NCBI GenBank assembly: GCA_014529385.2
Contig: CM043959.1
Coordinates: forward strand, 55,308,253-55,372,252
Source of the DNA: Adiantum capillus-veneris
Lineage: Eukaryota > Streptophyta > Polypodiopsida > Polypodiales > Pteridaceae
Length of the DNA: 64,000 nucleotides
Direction of reading: 5' to 3'
Every line of letters begins with the position of its first letter. The stretch's first letter is position 1. Positions 48,288 through 59,454 of this stretch are shown here, in pieces. Below the pieces are notes generated by a model that was not told where the DNA came from, did no database searches, and saw nothing but the letters and a program-made list of their open reading frames with translations. The position numbers and the translations under genes are program-made.

Positions 48288-49303
48288 AAGAGTTGCTAAT
48301 TTTCACATGATGTTGCTTAGTTCACTTATTCTATATAAAATACGACAATAATTCATTTTTTTGTGCAACGTGTCCTCTACAACCATATATGAATAGATAT
48401 GGAAGCTTGCCAATTTGGTCTACCCAAGGTATAGAGAAGTCCCACAACCAGCCAAGAATCAAGTTTTTTAAGCACACTAGAGATGGGGGAGGACCACAAG
48501 AGCCAAATATATTGCTGGAAGTATTCCACCGGTTTTATAGACAAGTGTGGCACATAACAAAATCACAAAAATGCAGCAAATGATTAGAGAATTTAGATAT
48601 TTCTAAAGTTATACAGAGGAGTAAGAAAAAAAGGCAAGATGCCTACAATAAGTCATCTAAGGCAAATGTCAAAATTTTGGGAAAATCTCATAAACTTGGG
48701 AGAATTCTTCTTGTCATCATTATACTTGAAGAGAGGTGAAGGATGTGTTAGAATGAATTATGGCTTTTGCCTAAAATCTTTGAGTACCTTGAGGGATGGT
48801 AAAAGTTTTCGACACAAGTTTTCTCCTATCCCAAACTTTTGTTTCATTTTAGATTCAAGCTTAAAAAACTCTTGAGTGTAGATACCAAGTATGTAAATCA
48901 TGTACATTTGAATAAATAAAAGAAAAATACTTAGGGGTGGGTGGGGGGAATTTAAGGATAAGAAAGGACTCTTCAAGGTGACTTGGATGAGCAATGGAAG
49001 CCAAAAACCCTTGTACCAAGAACCCTTCTATGGTACAACCTATACCCTACTGAATTTGGGGTTGTAGGAATGCATACACAACTTGGAGATGGAGAAGAAT
49101 CTTATTTCTAAGTGTGAAAATACAAAATCACTATGAATTTTAGTGTCGATAAGAGTATTCTATGAATGCATACATAGATTGGACAGGGAGAAGAAGCTCA
49201 AGGCACACAACAGAGAATGTTTTACTAAGTGTGCGAATACAAATGTGCTATGAATGTTAGTGTAGATAAGAGTGCCAGACCCAACTCCTAAATAACCCAT
49301 AAG
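48288..49303. other. No gene recognised
   Basis: AT-rich, no domain or repeat of note. Confidence 0.45.
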
Positions 49304-49490
49304 TTGTTGAGCCACATACACTCAATCGTAGTTGTGAAAAGTACAATGTACTCAGCCTTACAACTAGAGGTGGCCACAATAGGTTGCTTCTTGCTTAACC
49401 AAGATATTTATGAACCACCAAGCATGAAACAAAAAACATGTGGATACTCGTGTGTCATAGCATCTAGACCAGTTTTTCACAAAAAACATG
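49304..49490 (-). pseudogene. Ty1/copia RNase H fragment
   Basis: Parallel to element G at about 59763-59870: shared CAATGTACTCAGC-type block, then GGTTGCTTCTTGCTTARCCA. The minus strand encodes the copia S-W-L-S-K and E-A-E-Y region. Just beyond (about 49536-49600), GGGGGGAAAAACCC resembles the LTR of element G. A mosaic relic. Confidence 0.65.
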
Positions 49491-49599
49491 TAAATTTGGG
49501 GGCAAGATAAGCTACCCTAGAGTGATGGTCATATATACAAATCATGGGGGGAAAAACCCTCCTAGTGAGGGAAAAAGTGCCTCAACAGTCCTAAGTGTG

Positions 49600-50694
49600 T
49601 TTATACTTATACATGGTAACAGGAAGATATAGAGTCTACCACAAGGAGGAAGCTGAGCAAGTCCACAAAGCCACCGAAGATCAAGCAAAGCAAGATGTAC
49701 AATCAACACCACAAGCACCAAAGATTTCACATGAGCAATAACCAATTGCAGAACCCGTACCCACCAAGAAATCTAGAGTGCCTGTCACACTGCAAGAATT
49801 ACATGTCTACAAAGCCAATGGCCAAAGCGTGCAGGACTTAGAAGCCAAAGCAGTGTGGTTGAGTGGTTAGAAGCAATGACATATGTATGCAAGGAACAAG
49901 ATGAGAAAATAATTTAAGTGAATGCAAACCTACAAAGAGTAATCCACCATCAATCACAAAGGCTACAAATGCAATTAAATATCTCCAACACTCAATTGAA
50001 GAATGTTGAAGATAGAGTGCAGGTTCTTGACGTACTATTGAAGCAAGTGAGAGAGAACCTTTCACCAATGGACCTCTCTATTAGAGATGAAGCTTATGTA
50101 GCCATGAAGCAAAGAAATAAAGATCTAGAGATAGAGCTGAAGTTGGATCAAAGACACTGGAGAGGTCTAGTACTTTAGCACATGATTAAAGAAGAGGCCA
50201 TGCAAAAAGAGATTAATGACTTGAAGTGGAGCTAAAGAAGGTGAAAGAAGAATCAAAAGCAAAGGGTCTAGCAATGGAAGAAGATGTGAATGAAGAGGCT
50301 ATGAAAGACAAAGAAGCATTGTAGTTCCTAGAATTTGATATATCAGGGGAAAATGATGATCAAGAGGACCCATAACTTCTCTTAACACAAGGAGAGGTTA
50401 GCACATCAAAGGTTGCAAAAAGTGGAATAAGAGATGGCTAAATCTATATTAAACAATAAATATGAAGTACAGAAGGAGGCCATGGAATGGGAGGAAAGGA
50501 TATTCCATTCTTTGAATGTGGGCCAACTAACACCGAAGAAAATCAATGACAAATGGCACCATCAATCACTCCCATATCCATTGATAAAGTTCAACTTTCT
50601 AATGACCAAAGATAGGATGCTTAGAGATATCCAAGAGGAAAGATAAAGTACAAAGACCCAAGCAAAGAGATAGAGCCAAAATGGAGGGTTAGCT
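49600..50694 (+). pseudogene. Coiled-coil coding relic
   Basis: Open pieces at 49918-50178 (RLQMQLNISNTQLKNVEDRV, then QVLDVLLKQVRENL, a heptad-like pattern) and 50434-50646 (NKYEVQKEAMEWEERIFHSL). Intervening frames are broken. It ends next to GGAGGGTTAGCT and the element H LTR, so it may be the decayed interior of an LTR element. Function unknown. Confidence 0.35.
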
Positions 50695-51058
<364 letters not shown>

Positions 51059-51071
51059 TGGTATCAGAGCC
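51059..51071 (+). other. Element H primer binding site
   Basis: TGGTATCAGAGCC immediately after the LTR, matching initiator tRNA-Met. Confidence 0.85.
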
Positions 51072-52050
51072 TTGGTGGAGCAAGGCATCTCGTGAAGAAG
51101 AGGAAAACCGGTGATGTATTTCCCCCCATCCTTTTCTTCTTCTCGTAGCCCTCCATCAACCTTACCGGAAGCATTTTCCCCCTTGCACCATGCGTTTTAA
51201 AATACTAGGTGTTGGCGTGCCCAAGTGCCCCCCCCTTTTGCTATGGGTAGCATTTTAAAACATTGCCCACTGGAGTCCTTTGGCAGTGACTGGCCAACTT
51301 CCCCCCTTTTGCATTTTGAAATGCCCATAGGGCGGTGATTAGTAAGACAACATCACCCTCTTCAGCCCTAGCATTTTGTAACGCCTACAGCTCAACGACC
51401 ACATCCCTCACCACATTATTGTTCAACATTTTGAAATGCTGCCAACTACAACACTTGATCGCTGACCGCATTCTCTCCCCCATTTATGTCTAATGCATTT
51501 TAAAACACACATATTCTTCCTTGTGGGTGTCACCATAGCTTCACGGCTTCACTACAAGATGCCAAAGGTAGCTTTGCTTTGGGAGATACCAGCCCAAGAG
51601 AGGGGAATTGGTGGAGGTTTTTCTTGGCTTGGGGAAGTTAGAAAGAGGTTTGACAATGAAAATTTGAGCAGTATGGACTGGCTTTGGGAAGGTGGTTTGC
51701 AAGAGCCTCGAAGGAGAGGAGTGAAAGAGAATTGGCTTAGGACAACGTGGCTTGGTGGAGTTTTGTGTGGCCATCTTACGGAATACAAGAAGGAAGCGGA
51801 AGCCTTTCCAGATCTTGTACGTACAACATGACCCCCCACTTGCTTGCATGCCAGCAACATTGATCAAAAACAACAAATGACTATGGATAGCAGATCAATC
51901 ATCTAGTTAGTGGCCTATGCTCAACCACAATTCTCAAGGAAACCGGAAAATTGTTTGGCTTGAGATTGTGAAGCCAAAAGCAAATACACGAGTTTGCTAG
52001 AGGACAAAGGAAAAGGCAAGCTTAACAAGGATGTTAGTACGAGTACTGAG
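51072..52050 (+). other. Element H interior, noncoding
   Basis: No pol or gag domain recognised. The left half holds the ~60-bp periodic palindromic repeat. A plus-strand frame at 51493-51831 (112 codons) has no known motif. Confidence 0.45.
51191..51505. repeat. ~60-bp periodic repeat with palindromic core
   Basis: Six copies of GCATTTTRAAATGC-like cores starting near 51192, 51250, 51311, 51371, 51426 and 51494 (spacings 58, 61, 60, 55, 68). Between cores are C-rich blocks such as CCCCCCTTTT. Confidence 0.75.
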
Positions 52051-52113
52051 TGTCAAAGTTGACGATGCAGAAGCATAGAGACCAAGGAAAGAAAAGAACG
52101 AGATAGAGAGAGA

Positions 52114-52204
<91 letters not shown>

Positions 52205-52369
52205 TCGTGAACCAACCAACCTTGGCAATGAATTGATGATGTACAATGGGGGCTAAGGGTTGCTTATATAGCAACCTCACTAAATTTCCCTACCCAGACT
52301 TAACCTAAATGGCAAACTAAATAATGGGATCACATTGGGCAGTTCACTTGAGATGCCAAAACTTCAACA
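52051..52369 (-). repeat. Element H LTR, inverted copy
   Basis: 319 bp. On the minus strand it starts TGTTGAAGTTTTGGCATCTC and ends AACTTTGACA. TATA box GCTATATAAGCAACC. Pure GA tract at 52118-52202. Preceded on the minus strand by CTTCAAAGAGGG, a polypurine-like tract, and not followed by a primer site, so it fits a 3' or solo LTR. Confidence 0.8.
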
Positions 52370-53159
52370 CCCTCTTTGAAGCTCATAGTGCACATCAACA
52401 TTAGGAAAAATATGAACCCTCTAGGGGCCCTTTGGGATTAAGGTTAATTAGAGGCTAGTCACTGAGAATAGGGTGGTGGACACACTCTATGCCCCCAAAA
52501 CAGTAGGGGGACAATGTAGTCTTACACTTCTTATTGGCCTCTTACCTAGTGAGAAGGTGGGGGTGGGGGGGGTGGGGGGGGGGGGAGGTGTGGTGGGCCA
52601 CTTGGAACCTCCAACTTCCCTCCTTTTTTATCCGGTTTTGGAAAAATCCCAAAATTTTAAATTTTTCAAAATTTTCAAAACCCAAATCTTATCTTCTTAA
52701 AACCCCCATAAACCTATTTTATGGTCTAAAAAGCAATTTTTGACCTCAAAAAGTCAAAACATACACCAAAAAACCCTAAAATTTATTTTTTTTCATAACT
52801 TTTGAAACATCATTTTTTACTATCCAAAGCCTCCCCAAAACTAGTCCTTAGTCAAAAAGTGATTTTCTCTCTCTAGAACCCCTTTTCCAACCCCTCCTAG
52901 GTTGCAACCATCACACTCACCCTCTACTCCAACACTCTCTCTATATACCATCTCCATTGTTGCAGCAAGGAAGCTCCTCTTTCCTCCCCTACCACCTCCC
53001 ATTGCCACACCAAGCAAGGGTTGTCCCCCTTCTCCTATATCGATTGCCACAATACTCCTTCCCCCCCTCTATCACTACCACCTCCCATTGGCACACCAAG
53101 CAAAGTCATTCACTTTCTCCCACCTACATTGTAACTACAAGCAAGGTCCTGCTCCTTCT
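52370..53159. other. Intergenic with G-rich tract
   Basis: A run of G with few interruptions at 52557-52590, then AT-rich sequence and CT/CCACC-rich sequence. No gene recognised. Confidence 0.5.
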
Positions 53160-53179
53160 TCTAATTTTCTTTGCTCACC

Positions 53180-54406
53180 CATGGCCAGCTCTACTCTGCA
53201 AAGGCAGCGAAAGGATGAGGTCACAACACTTGCATGCCACAACACAAGAGGTATAGATGATGAGTGGGTGCCACAAGAGTTCACTCAAAGTGCTTGGGTA
53301 TGCATGTAGCCATCTACTATTGGCCCTCACCGTGTGTGAAATTGTGCAAACTTGGATCATCATTGGGAAGGAAAGCTCCTTGGATTCAAGAACCTCAAAG
53401 ACAAGGAGACCATAGCCATTGTCCAACATGTTTTCTCAATGTCAAGCATGCACTTGCAACAACCAGCTTGATTTCCAACACATTGTAAGTACATGTTTTG
53501 AGAATACAAAGCTAGGTGTGAAATCACAGTGTAATGTTTTTATGGATTCATACTTAAGATTTGCCATGCATTTATAGTCATATTTCCATCCACATTGGTG
53601 GAGGAGCAACCACTACATAGTCTCTCCGGCACATTCCATGCTATACATGCGAATATTGGAACAACAATTTTCACTTATCTTTGCCCAACCAAACTGGTTC
53701 AAAGAAGGATTTTCTTCTATTCTCACTCCTATATTTTGCCTACTTCTACACAAGAGTTTGGAAATCTTGAAACCATGAAAGTATCTTCCTTATTACGTAT
53801 GGAGTGGCCACAACCAGATTTGTGGTCGGTAGCATCTTTCAAGCAAAAGATGATAATAGACGTCCAAAACTCCTTGAAATATTCTAAAGCTTCTGGTCTG
53901 TGGGCTTGAGTTGGTGTTTGCCTATTCATTGTTTCGTGAACATTTTCAAAGAGTTTGGATTTGTGGAGACTACCACAATGCTTGTATGTAAAGATGTGCA
54001 TTATGAGGAATTAGGAAGGCTTCTAGAAGAGGACTGAGGTTTTGTGGAGGGCATGCACAATAAGGATTGGTACCATTGTAAGGTTGGAGCTTTAGGTATT
54101 GTGATCGCTATTTAAAATCCCTACACCTCCTTGTACATACGATTTCACTATGATCGTTGGATGTGCGAGCTTGGAGTGTGGACTCCCTTACAGAGCATAG
54201 ATGGCACTATTGCAAGGTTTGACATTGCAGTGAGGATGCCCAACGATGCTTTGGAGGATGTCCAAGTGTACAAGCATTAGACTCTCAGTAACATGCGAGA
54301 ACATTTGGCTATTATGGGTTTTGAGGACCTTCAACAAGCGCAATTTTGTTTGCAAGGTCACAAGGTGAGAATCCTTCCACCACATGTTCACTACATCATA
54401 GTTTGA
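53180..54406 (+). pseudogene. Unidentified decayed gene
   Basis: Plus-strand coding-like sequence. 53180 opens MASSTLQRQRKDEVTTLA. 53595-53909 has LLRMEWPQPDLWSVASFKQ. 53935-54406 is one frame of about 157 codons with three internal stops, including NIFKEFGFVETTTMLVCKDV, YTSLYIRFHYDRWMCELGVW, DGTIARFDIAVRMPNDALED and REHLAIMGFEDLQQAQFCL. The persistence of one frame over nearly 500 bp shows former coding. No family recognised; may be a host gene or a transposon accessory ORF. Confidence 0.4.
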
Positions 54407-54687
54407 CAATCATTATCTAATTATTGTAGTGAATGTCCGTAGATTGGGAAAAGAATGGAAGACAAATTGAAGGTCAAGAAGGATTGGCGCATGGATGGAA
54501 CTATGATATCGCTCTTATAGCTTTGTAACTCTTGCATTTTTGGAAATAATCCCTGATGTAATCATTATGATTTGCTTTGGCAAATTATGACTTTGAATAT
54601 AATTTTTCACATTGAGATGAAAGTTCATTTTTGGTGAAAGTGCCTTTTTTTTAATTGGAGAAAGTGCCTTCTTTAATAAGGGACCAT

Positions 54688-54695
54688 TATAAAAG
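54688..54695 (+). promoter_or_regulatory. TATA box
   Basis: TATAAAAG, about 90 bp upstream of the ATG at 54777, with a CT-rich stretch (TTCACACTTTTCACTTTC) where the start site would be. Good plant core promoter layout. Confidence 0.55.
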
Positions 54696-54776
54696 GGGGG
54701 CTGCATAACTCATTCACACTTTTCACTTTCGCAACCCTTGAGCACCTCCACTCTCTGTCTGCACACCGGGCTAGAT

Positions 54777-55253
54777 ATGGACGCCTCCACAACCTTTGCA
54801 TCTCCACCCACATCCACCCCTTTGTCACGCTTCACCCTCTTCCTTGAGGACACCAACTACAAAGGGAAGTTGGACCTTCACACCTTCTTTACTCGTCTCC
54901 CCAACCTTGACGGCACAATTGCCCTTCACATGGATGCATTTGCTGAAATTTCAACGTTCATGGAGGAGCAAATCATAAAATATTCTGTATCTATCTCCCC
55001 ACATGGAGGGATCTGGGTGCCTTGCGATCGTTTGCACTACATACACAAAGGTGATCACCCATTCTCCAAGCGGTTGAGACGGTTCCAAGAAATTTCCAAC
55101 GATGTAGGCCATTTCTTGGACGAGCAAGCCCCAGGGGTGTCAGCACTCAAGAAGTGCAAGTTGGGGGTGGAGTACCTTTCTCGGCTGGCAACATTCATCT
55201 TCTTTGTGAGTGAAGAACCTAAATTGGAGGAGCTTTGTAGACGACGAAGATAG
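54777..55253 (+). CDS. Hypothetical host-like gene, 3' end lost to an LTR
   Basis: ATG at 54777 (MDASTTFASPPTSTPLSR) opens about 153 clean codons. Later segments are FLEDTNYKGKLDLHTFFTRL, GGIWVPCDRLHYIHKGDHPF, FQEISNDVGHFLDEQAPGV and KLGVEYLSRLATFIFFVSEE. The last six codons and stop lie inside the element F LTR, which starts at 55236, so the natural C-terminus is missing. No family recognised. The TATA box, in-frame ATG and absence of stops argue for a real gene interrupted recently, or for a captured first exon. Confidence 0.5.
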   Translation: MDASTTFASPPTSTPLSRFTLFLEDTNYKGKLDLHTFFTRLPNLDGTIALHMDAFAEISTFMEEQIIKYSVSISPHGGIWVPCDRLHYIHKGDHPFSKRLRRFQEISNDVGHFLDEQAPGVSALKKCKLGVEYLSRLATFIFFVSEEPKLEELCRRRR

Positions 55254-55732
55254 TCTCAACAGACGGGAACTGTCTCCTAGAAGCCGAACAGTGGACCAGT
55301 CAGTAGTTACCACAGTAACCTCAAGAGGCTATAAATAGGACCCATTACATTGTAATCAGGTTGATTGTACTTTGGGTTGCTTGTACTTTTGACTTCTTAC
55401 TCCTAGTCTCTTGGTTCTAGTCTTCGAAGCTGTTCTTGAGTTACAATCTCTTCACTTATAATTCTACTCTGTAATCATTACTACAGTAGTCATTTGGGCT
55501 TCAGTCTGTTATACCTTGTACTCGTTCTTCATTAACTCTAAATCTGAATCTGAAACACTTTTCTAGTCATTCAGTCTGTTTCTAGTCCCAGTAGAGTATC
55601 TTAGTTTAGTTAACTATTCCAGTTCAGTTTCCATATTCCATTCCAATTTCATTGACTGAACTGACGACTTCCAGTAGAGCTGTAAATTCTAACACAAGAA
55701 TCAGCTATCTAAAGAGATCAGCTCCAATTCCA
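55236..55732 (+). repeat. Element F 5' LTR
   Basis: Starts TGTAGACGACG, ends CTCCAATTCCA. TATA box GGCTATAAATAGG near 55329. About 497 bp. No second copy in the window, so the edges rest on TG/CA and the primer site. Confidence 0.7.
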
Positions 55733-55752
55733 TTTTGGCGATCACGGTCGCT
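55733..55752 (+). other. Element F primer binding site
   Basis: TTTTGGCGATCACGGTCGCT directly after the LTR; a TGGCGA-type start as in many plant gypsy elements. Confidence 0.6.
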
Positions 55753-55810
55753 AGAGCTGTTTGCTCATTGACCAGAACTCTTCTCCCAGTTTGAATTTTC
55801 AGTTGAAGAT

Positions 55811-56502
55811 ATGGCACCCAAAACCAGCCATGGCCGTAAACCATCCTACCGCGTTGACCCTATCCCTGAGGAGTCAGAAAGAGATTCTGATCCTAAGACT
55901 GTACCGGGGACAGAGACTGAGGCTCGGGAGGAGCACAATCATATTCTGATGGTAGATGTACTTCTACTGAGAATTCTGATTCTAGTAAGACCTCCAGTAT
56001 TTCTGAAAGCAGCTCGGATGAGAAGAGCAAAGACAAGGCTAAGAAGGGTTCTTGGTCTAGAAAGATTGATGAGATGAAACCATCCAATCCTGAAAGTAGC
56101 AAATGGGCTTAACAGAGAGAGTTGTGGAAAGCCAAGGGTAAAGAAAAGGTGGTTGATGAATGGCAGGAGCAGAGAGAATTGGCAAAAAAAATCACAGAGG
56201 ATTTAGCCACGAAGCTGCCAGAGTAGCCAAAGAATTTTGATGCTCGGGTCATTCAAAAGATACCAGCCAAGACTTTAGAGAAAGCATAACCAAATTAGTC
56301 AAGGTCTGGAACACCTGAGACCATGTTGGCTACAGTTCAGGGAATGATGGAATAATTAGGGACTGATAAGGGAGCTAGAAGCACTCGAACAAAGGAATGG
56401 TATTGTGCAGATACTACCAATTCTTCAAGTTCTGATAGAAACTCCGATCATGAGAAGGAGGAAATTCATGTCAAAATTTGTAACAAAATTCAGAAACTCA
56501 CG
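55811..56502 (+). pseudogene. Element F N-terminal charged region, no capsid domain
   Basis: ATG 55811 opens MAPKTSHGRKPSYRVDPIPE. After a frameshift near 55948 comes SSKTSSISESSSDEKSKDK, then lysine-rich sequence with stops. It is only about 230 codons and lacks capsid and zinc-knuckle motifs that should precede the protease, so most of gag has been lost. Confidence 0.6.
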
Positions 56503-57306
56503 GTGGAGTTAGAGGACATTAGAAAAACTTTTCTTGAAGCAACGAATTTCATCAGACAGCGAAGAAAGGCTGAGGCGGAAGCCAGAACGGTTGACTTGGC
56601 TGCTGCTGTCAGAGATGATGAAGTGCCGGTGATACAGGTAGTTTATAAAGTTAGGAAACAGTGGGAGCCACTATCTGGTGTCATACTAGATGGAGGAGCA
56701 TGGGTAAACATCCTGAGGGCACATCTTCAACAAAGTATGGGAATTAAAAATCTGAAACTTGCACCTTTCAAAGTTCGAATGGCGGACCATCGAGTAGTGC
56801 AGGCAACTGGTATGATAGAAGGTATGCAGATAAGAGTGGGCAAGGAAAAATTCAAAACTAGCTTCCTAGTATTAGACGTGCAAGGCACATATGGAATGCT
56901 ATTGGGGTGTCCATGACTGCGAATGGCACAGGCTGTTCATGACTATGCTAATCAGACTCTGACAATACAAGGTGCCAGTAGCAGAATTCAGATTCAGACG
57001 AACGACACTAGGAGTTGGAGAAAGGAGCCGAGACTTGAAGAGCTTTTCCAGAAGTATAAGGTGAAGAAATTTGAGAGAATGCTGACAGCAATGAATATGT
57101 TTTCATTAAACGAGATAGATCTCAACGTAGTGTTACTGGACAAAGATCAGGCTGAAAAGCAAAAGAAGCAATTTTCAAACCAGTTCATTGAGCAGAACTT
57201 TGGAGAACGGCCAGTTCAGCTAACTGGAAGGCCAAAAGAACCAGTTGATTTCAGTATACCAGTGGATTCTGAACAAATACACTTGGAGGAAGTTACTGAA
57301 AATTAG
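56503..57306 (+). pseudogene. Element F retropepsin and linker
   Basis: The active-site segment reads SGVILDGGAWVNIL, D-G-G in place of D-S/T-G. Then KVRMADHRVVQATGMIEG, FLVLDVQGTYGMLLGCP, a TGA where the conserved Trp of the PWL motif should be, and LRMAQAVHDYANQTLTI. The linker continues to a stop at 57306. The altered active site and the stop make it inactive. Confidence 0.75.
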
Positions 57307-57446
57307 AATAGCAGTTCAGAGCTCAGGGGACCGCCCTGGGATTACGCTGAGGAGTCAACCAAGAGAAAAGGCGGAGGGCCTAACTGGTTACTTCCAGATG
57401 ATCAAGAAATAGAGAATGGAATTTAGGTTCTGAGGAAAATCCTAGA

Positions 57447-58190
57447 TTGATCAAAGTCAACAAACATCTGAATCCTAAGATGAAAGAGAAGGCCCACCAT
57501 ATGTTCCAGCAGTACAAGGATGTGTTCGCATGGGAACATACTGATCTTAAAGGAGTAGATCCAGAGGTATGTCAACATCAAATACCATTGAAACTAGATG
57601 CCAGACCAGTACGGTTGCAGCGATACCGCATGAATCCAAATTATGCTAAGAAGGTCAAGGAAGAGATTGATAACCTTCTAAAGGCTGGGTTCATTACTGA
57701 ATTAGCTAGTAGTGACTGGTTGTTCCCTATTGTGGTGGTACCCAAGAAAAATGGAAGGTTAGAGTGTGTGTGGATTATAGGAAGCTGAACGCTCAAACAA
57801 CTAAGGATCCCTTTCCATCACCCTTCACGGATATGTTGCTTGATGAAATTGCAAGGATATGAGATGTATAGCTTTATGGATGGTTATAGTGGCTATAACC
57901 AATTACAGATTGCTCCTGAAGACCGGAGTAAAACCACTTTTATTACTGAGTGGGGAGCATTTATGTATCTAGTAATGCCATTTGGTCTTTGCAATGCACC
58001 AACCAATTTTCAACGATGTATGATGGAAATATTCAGTGAATTCCTTCACCAATTCCTTTCCATATTTATGGATGATTTTACTATATATTCAACGGAGGAG
58101 AAGCATTCACTTTTTCTTGAAATGGTTATCCAGTGTTGTCAAGAAAAGCGGATCTGTTTGAACCCATTCAAATCTATTTTCTTAGTCTAG
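57447..58190 (+). pseudogene. Element F reverse transcriptase
   Basis: YKDVFAWEHTDLKGVDPEVC, KAGFITELASSDWLFPIVVV, a frameshift at about 57765 inside the CVDYRKLN motif, then SFMDGYSGYNQLQIAPEDR, VMPFGLCNAPTNFQRCM and the catalytic IFMDDFTIYS. It ends at a TAG (58188) where the RKG(Q)LLGH block continues in the next frame segment. FMDD is an accepted gypsy variant of YMDD. Confidence 0.9.
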
Positions 58191-59128
58191 AAAGGACAGC
58201 TACTGGGACATGTAGTGTCCAGGAATGGTATAGAATTGGCCAATGACAAGATCCAGTGTGTCCAACAGGCCAAGGCACCTCGGAATGTGTCAGAGTTAAG
58301 CTCTTTCTTGGGATATATCAATTTTTATCGACGATTTGTGCACAAGTTTGCTTACCAGGCATTACCTTTGTATGAACTTACAAAGAAGACCAACAAGTTC
58401 AGTTGGACTAATGAATGTGAGGAGAGTTTTCATAATTTAAAGAATGCTATTATCAGTAAGCCAATCCTTCGACAACCAAATTGGGACATCATTTTTCATG
58501 TACATGTCGTTGCTTCAGGACTGGCGATGGGAGCAATATTGGCTCAACCAGAAGGAAGAACTGATTATCCAGTGTACTTTTCCAGTCGCAGGTTGAGTAA
58601 GGCTGAACAAGGGTATACAAATATTGAAAGAGAAGCCTTAGGGATGGTTTCCAGTGCTACCAAATTCAGACATTATTTGCATGGCAAGCTATTTTATTTT
58701 TACGTGGATCATCAGGCCTTATTATTTTTTATTAATAAAATCATTATTCAAGGCAGACTGATATGCTGGATGATGTTCCTGATGGAATTTGAATTTTGTA
58801 TTTTCCATAAGCTTGGCAAAAACCATTGTGGTGCTGATTTCTTGTCCAGGAGTACGGATGGCTACTCTGAGTTGTCTTTAAGAGACGAGCCAGTGGATGC
58901 AGAACTATTTCAGTTAACATCGGCAAAATCAATTGATCCAAAATTGTATGAGGTATATCAGTTTCTTTCTAAGGGAGAATTCCCAGATAACTGGACTCAA
59001 AATCAGGAGAAGGCTCTGATTATTAAGAGTTTGAAGTTCACCATTATTGGCGGATCACTTTACAGATTGGGAGTTGATGGGGTTCTTCGCAGATGTGTGC
59101 CTATGGAGGGACGAATGCAAGTTATTTC
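58191..59128 (+). pseudogene. Element F RT connection and RNase H, truncated
   Basis: GQLLGHVVSRNGIELANDKI, FLGYINFYRRFVHKFAY, FSWTNECEESFHNLKNAI, VYFSSRRLSKAEQGYTNIER, FYVDHQALLFFINK and HCGADFLSRS are RT-connection and RNase H motifs. The frame is open to 59128, where the element G LTR begins; a few open codons beyond are LTR sequence. Best preserved part of element F. Confidence 0.88.
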
Positions 59129-59407
59129 TGTTGAAGATGATGAAACAGGAAACAGAAGGAAGACAGCAACTCAGAGTAGGAAGAAGATGGAGAAGAAGAA
59201 GACACGGAGCTTGCGTACGAGATCTCTGTAGTCTATCTCTCTGTATTAGAATAATAGAGTATATACAAACTCAGAGCTACAAAGCTTATATGAGACCCTA
59301 AGAGATAAGGTGTCCTTTCACACCAGATGTCCAGGGGGAAAAACCCAGTGGGAGAAAAGTGCCCCTGGTGAAGCGCGTATACACACTAACACTACTACAT
59401 GTCTACA
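59129..59407 (-). repeat. Element G 3' LTR
   Basis: 279 bp. Minus-strand start TGTAGACATGTAGTAGTG, end CTTCAACA. Contains GGGGGAAAAACCCAGTGGG. The plus-strand left edge joins element F coding sequence exactly after ATTTC (59124-59128), the expected target duplication, to be matched at the other LTR. Confidence 0.8.
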
Positions 59408-59420
59408 AATCCCCCCTGTA
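59408..59420 (-). other. Element G polypurine tract
   Basis: Minus-strand ACAGGGGGGATT directly before the LTR start. Confidence 0.75.
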
Positions 59421-59454
59421 GTGATAGTGTGAATCCGTACAAGGTAGCAGATCA

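Larger units (their letters stand above)
55236..59128 (+). mobile_element. Element F: Ty3/gypsy, cut by element G
   Basis: 5' LTR (55236-55732), primer site, charged N-terminal region, protease, reverse transcriptase and RNase H in gypsy order on the plus strand. Integrase and 3' LTR are not in the window; the sequence is interrupted at 59129 by the copia element G and would resume beyond 64000. Confidence 0.85.

Noticed and set aside
54738-54776. Earlier start for the gene at 54777
   Set aside because: The codon at 54738 is TTG. The first in-frame ATG is at 54777.
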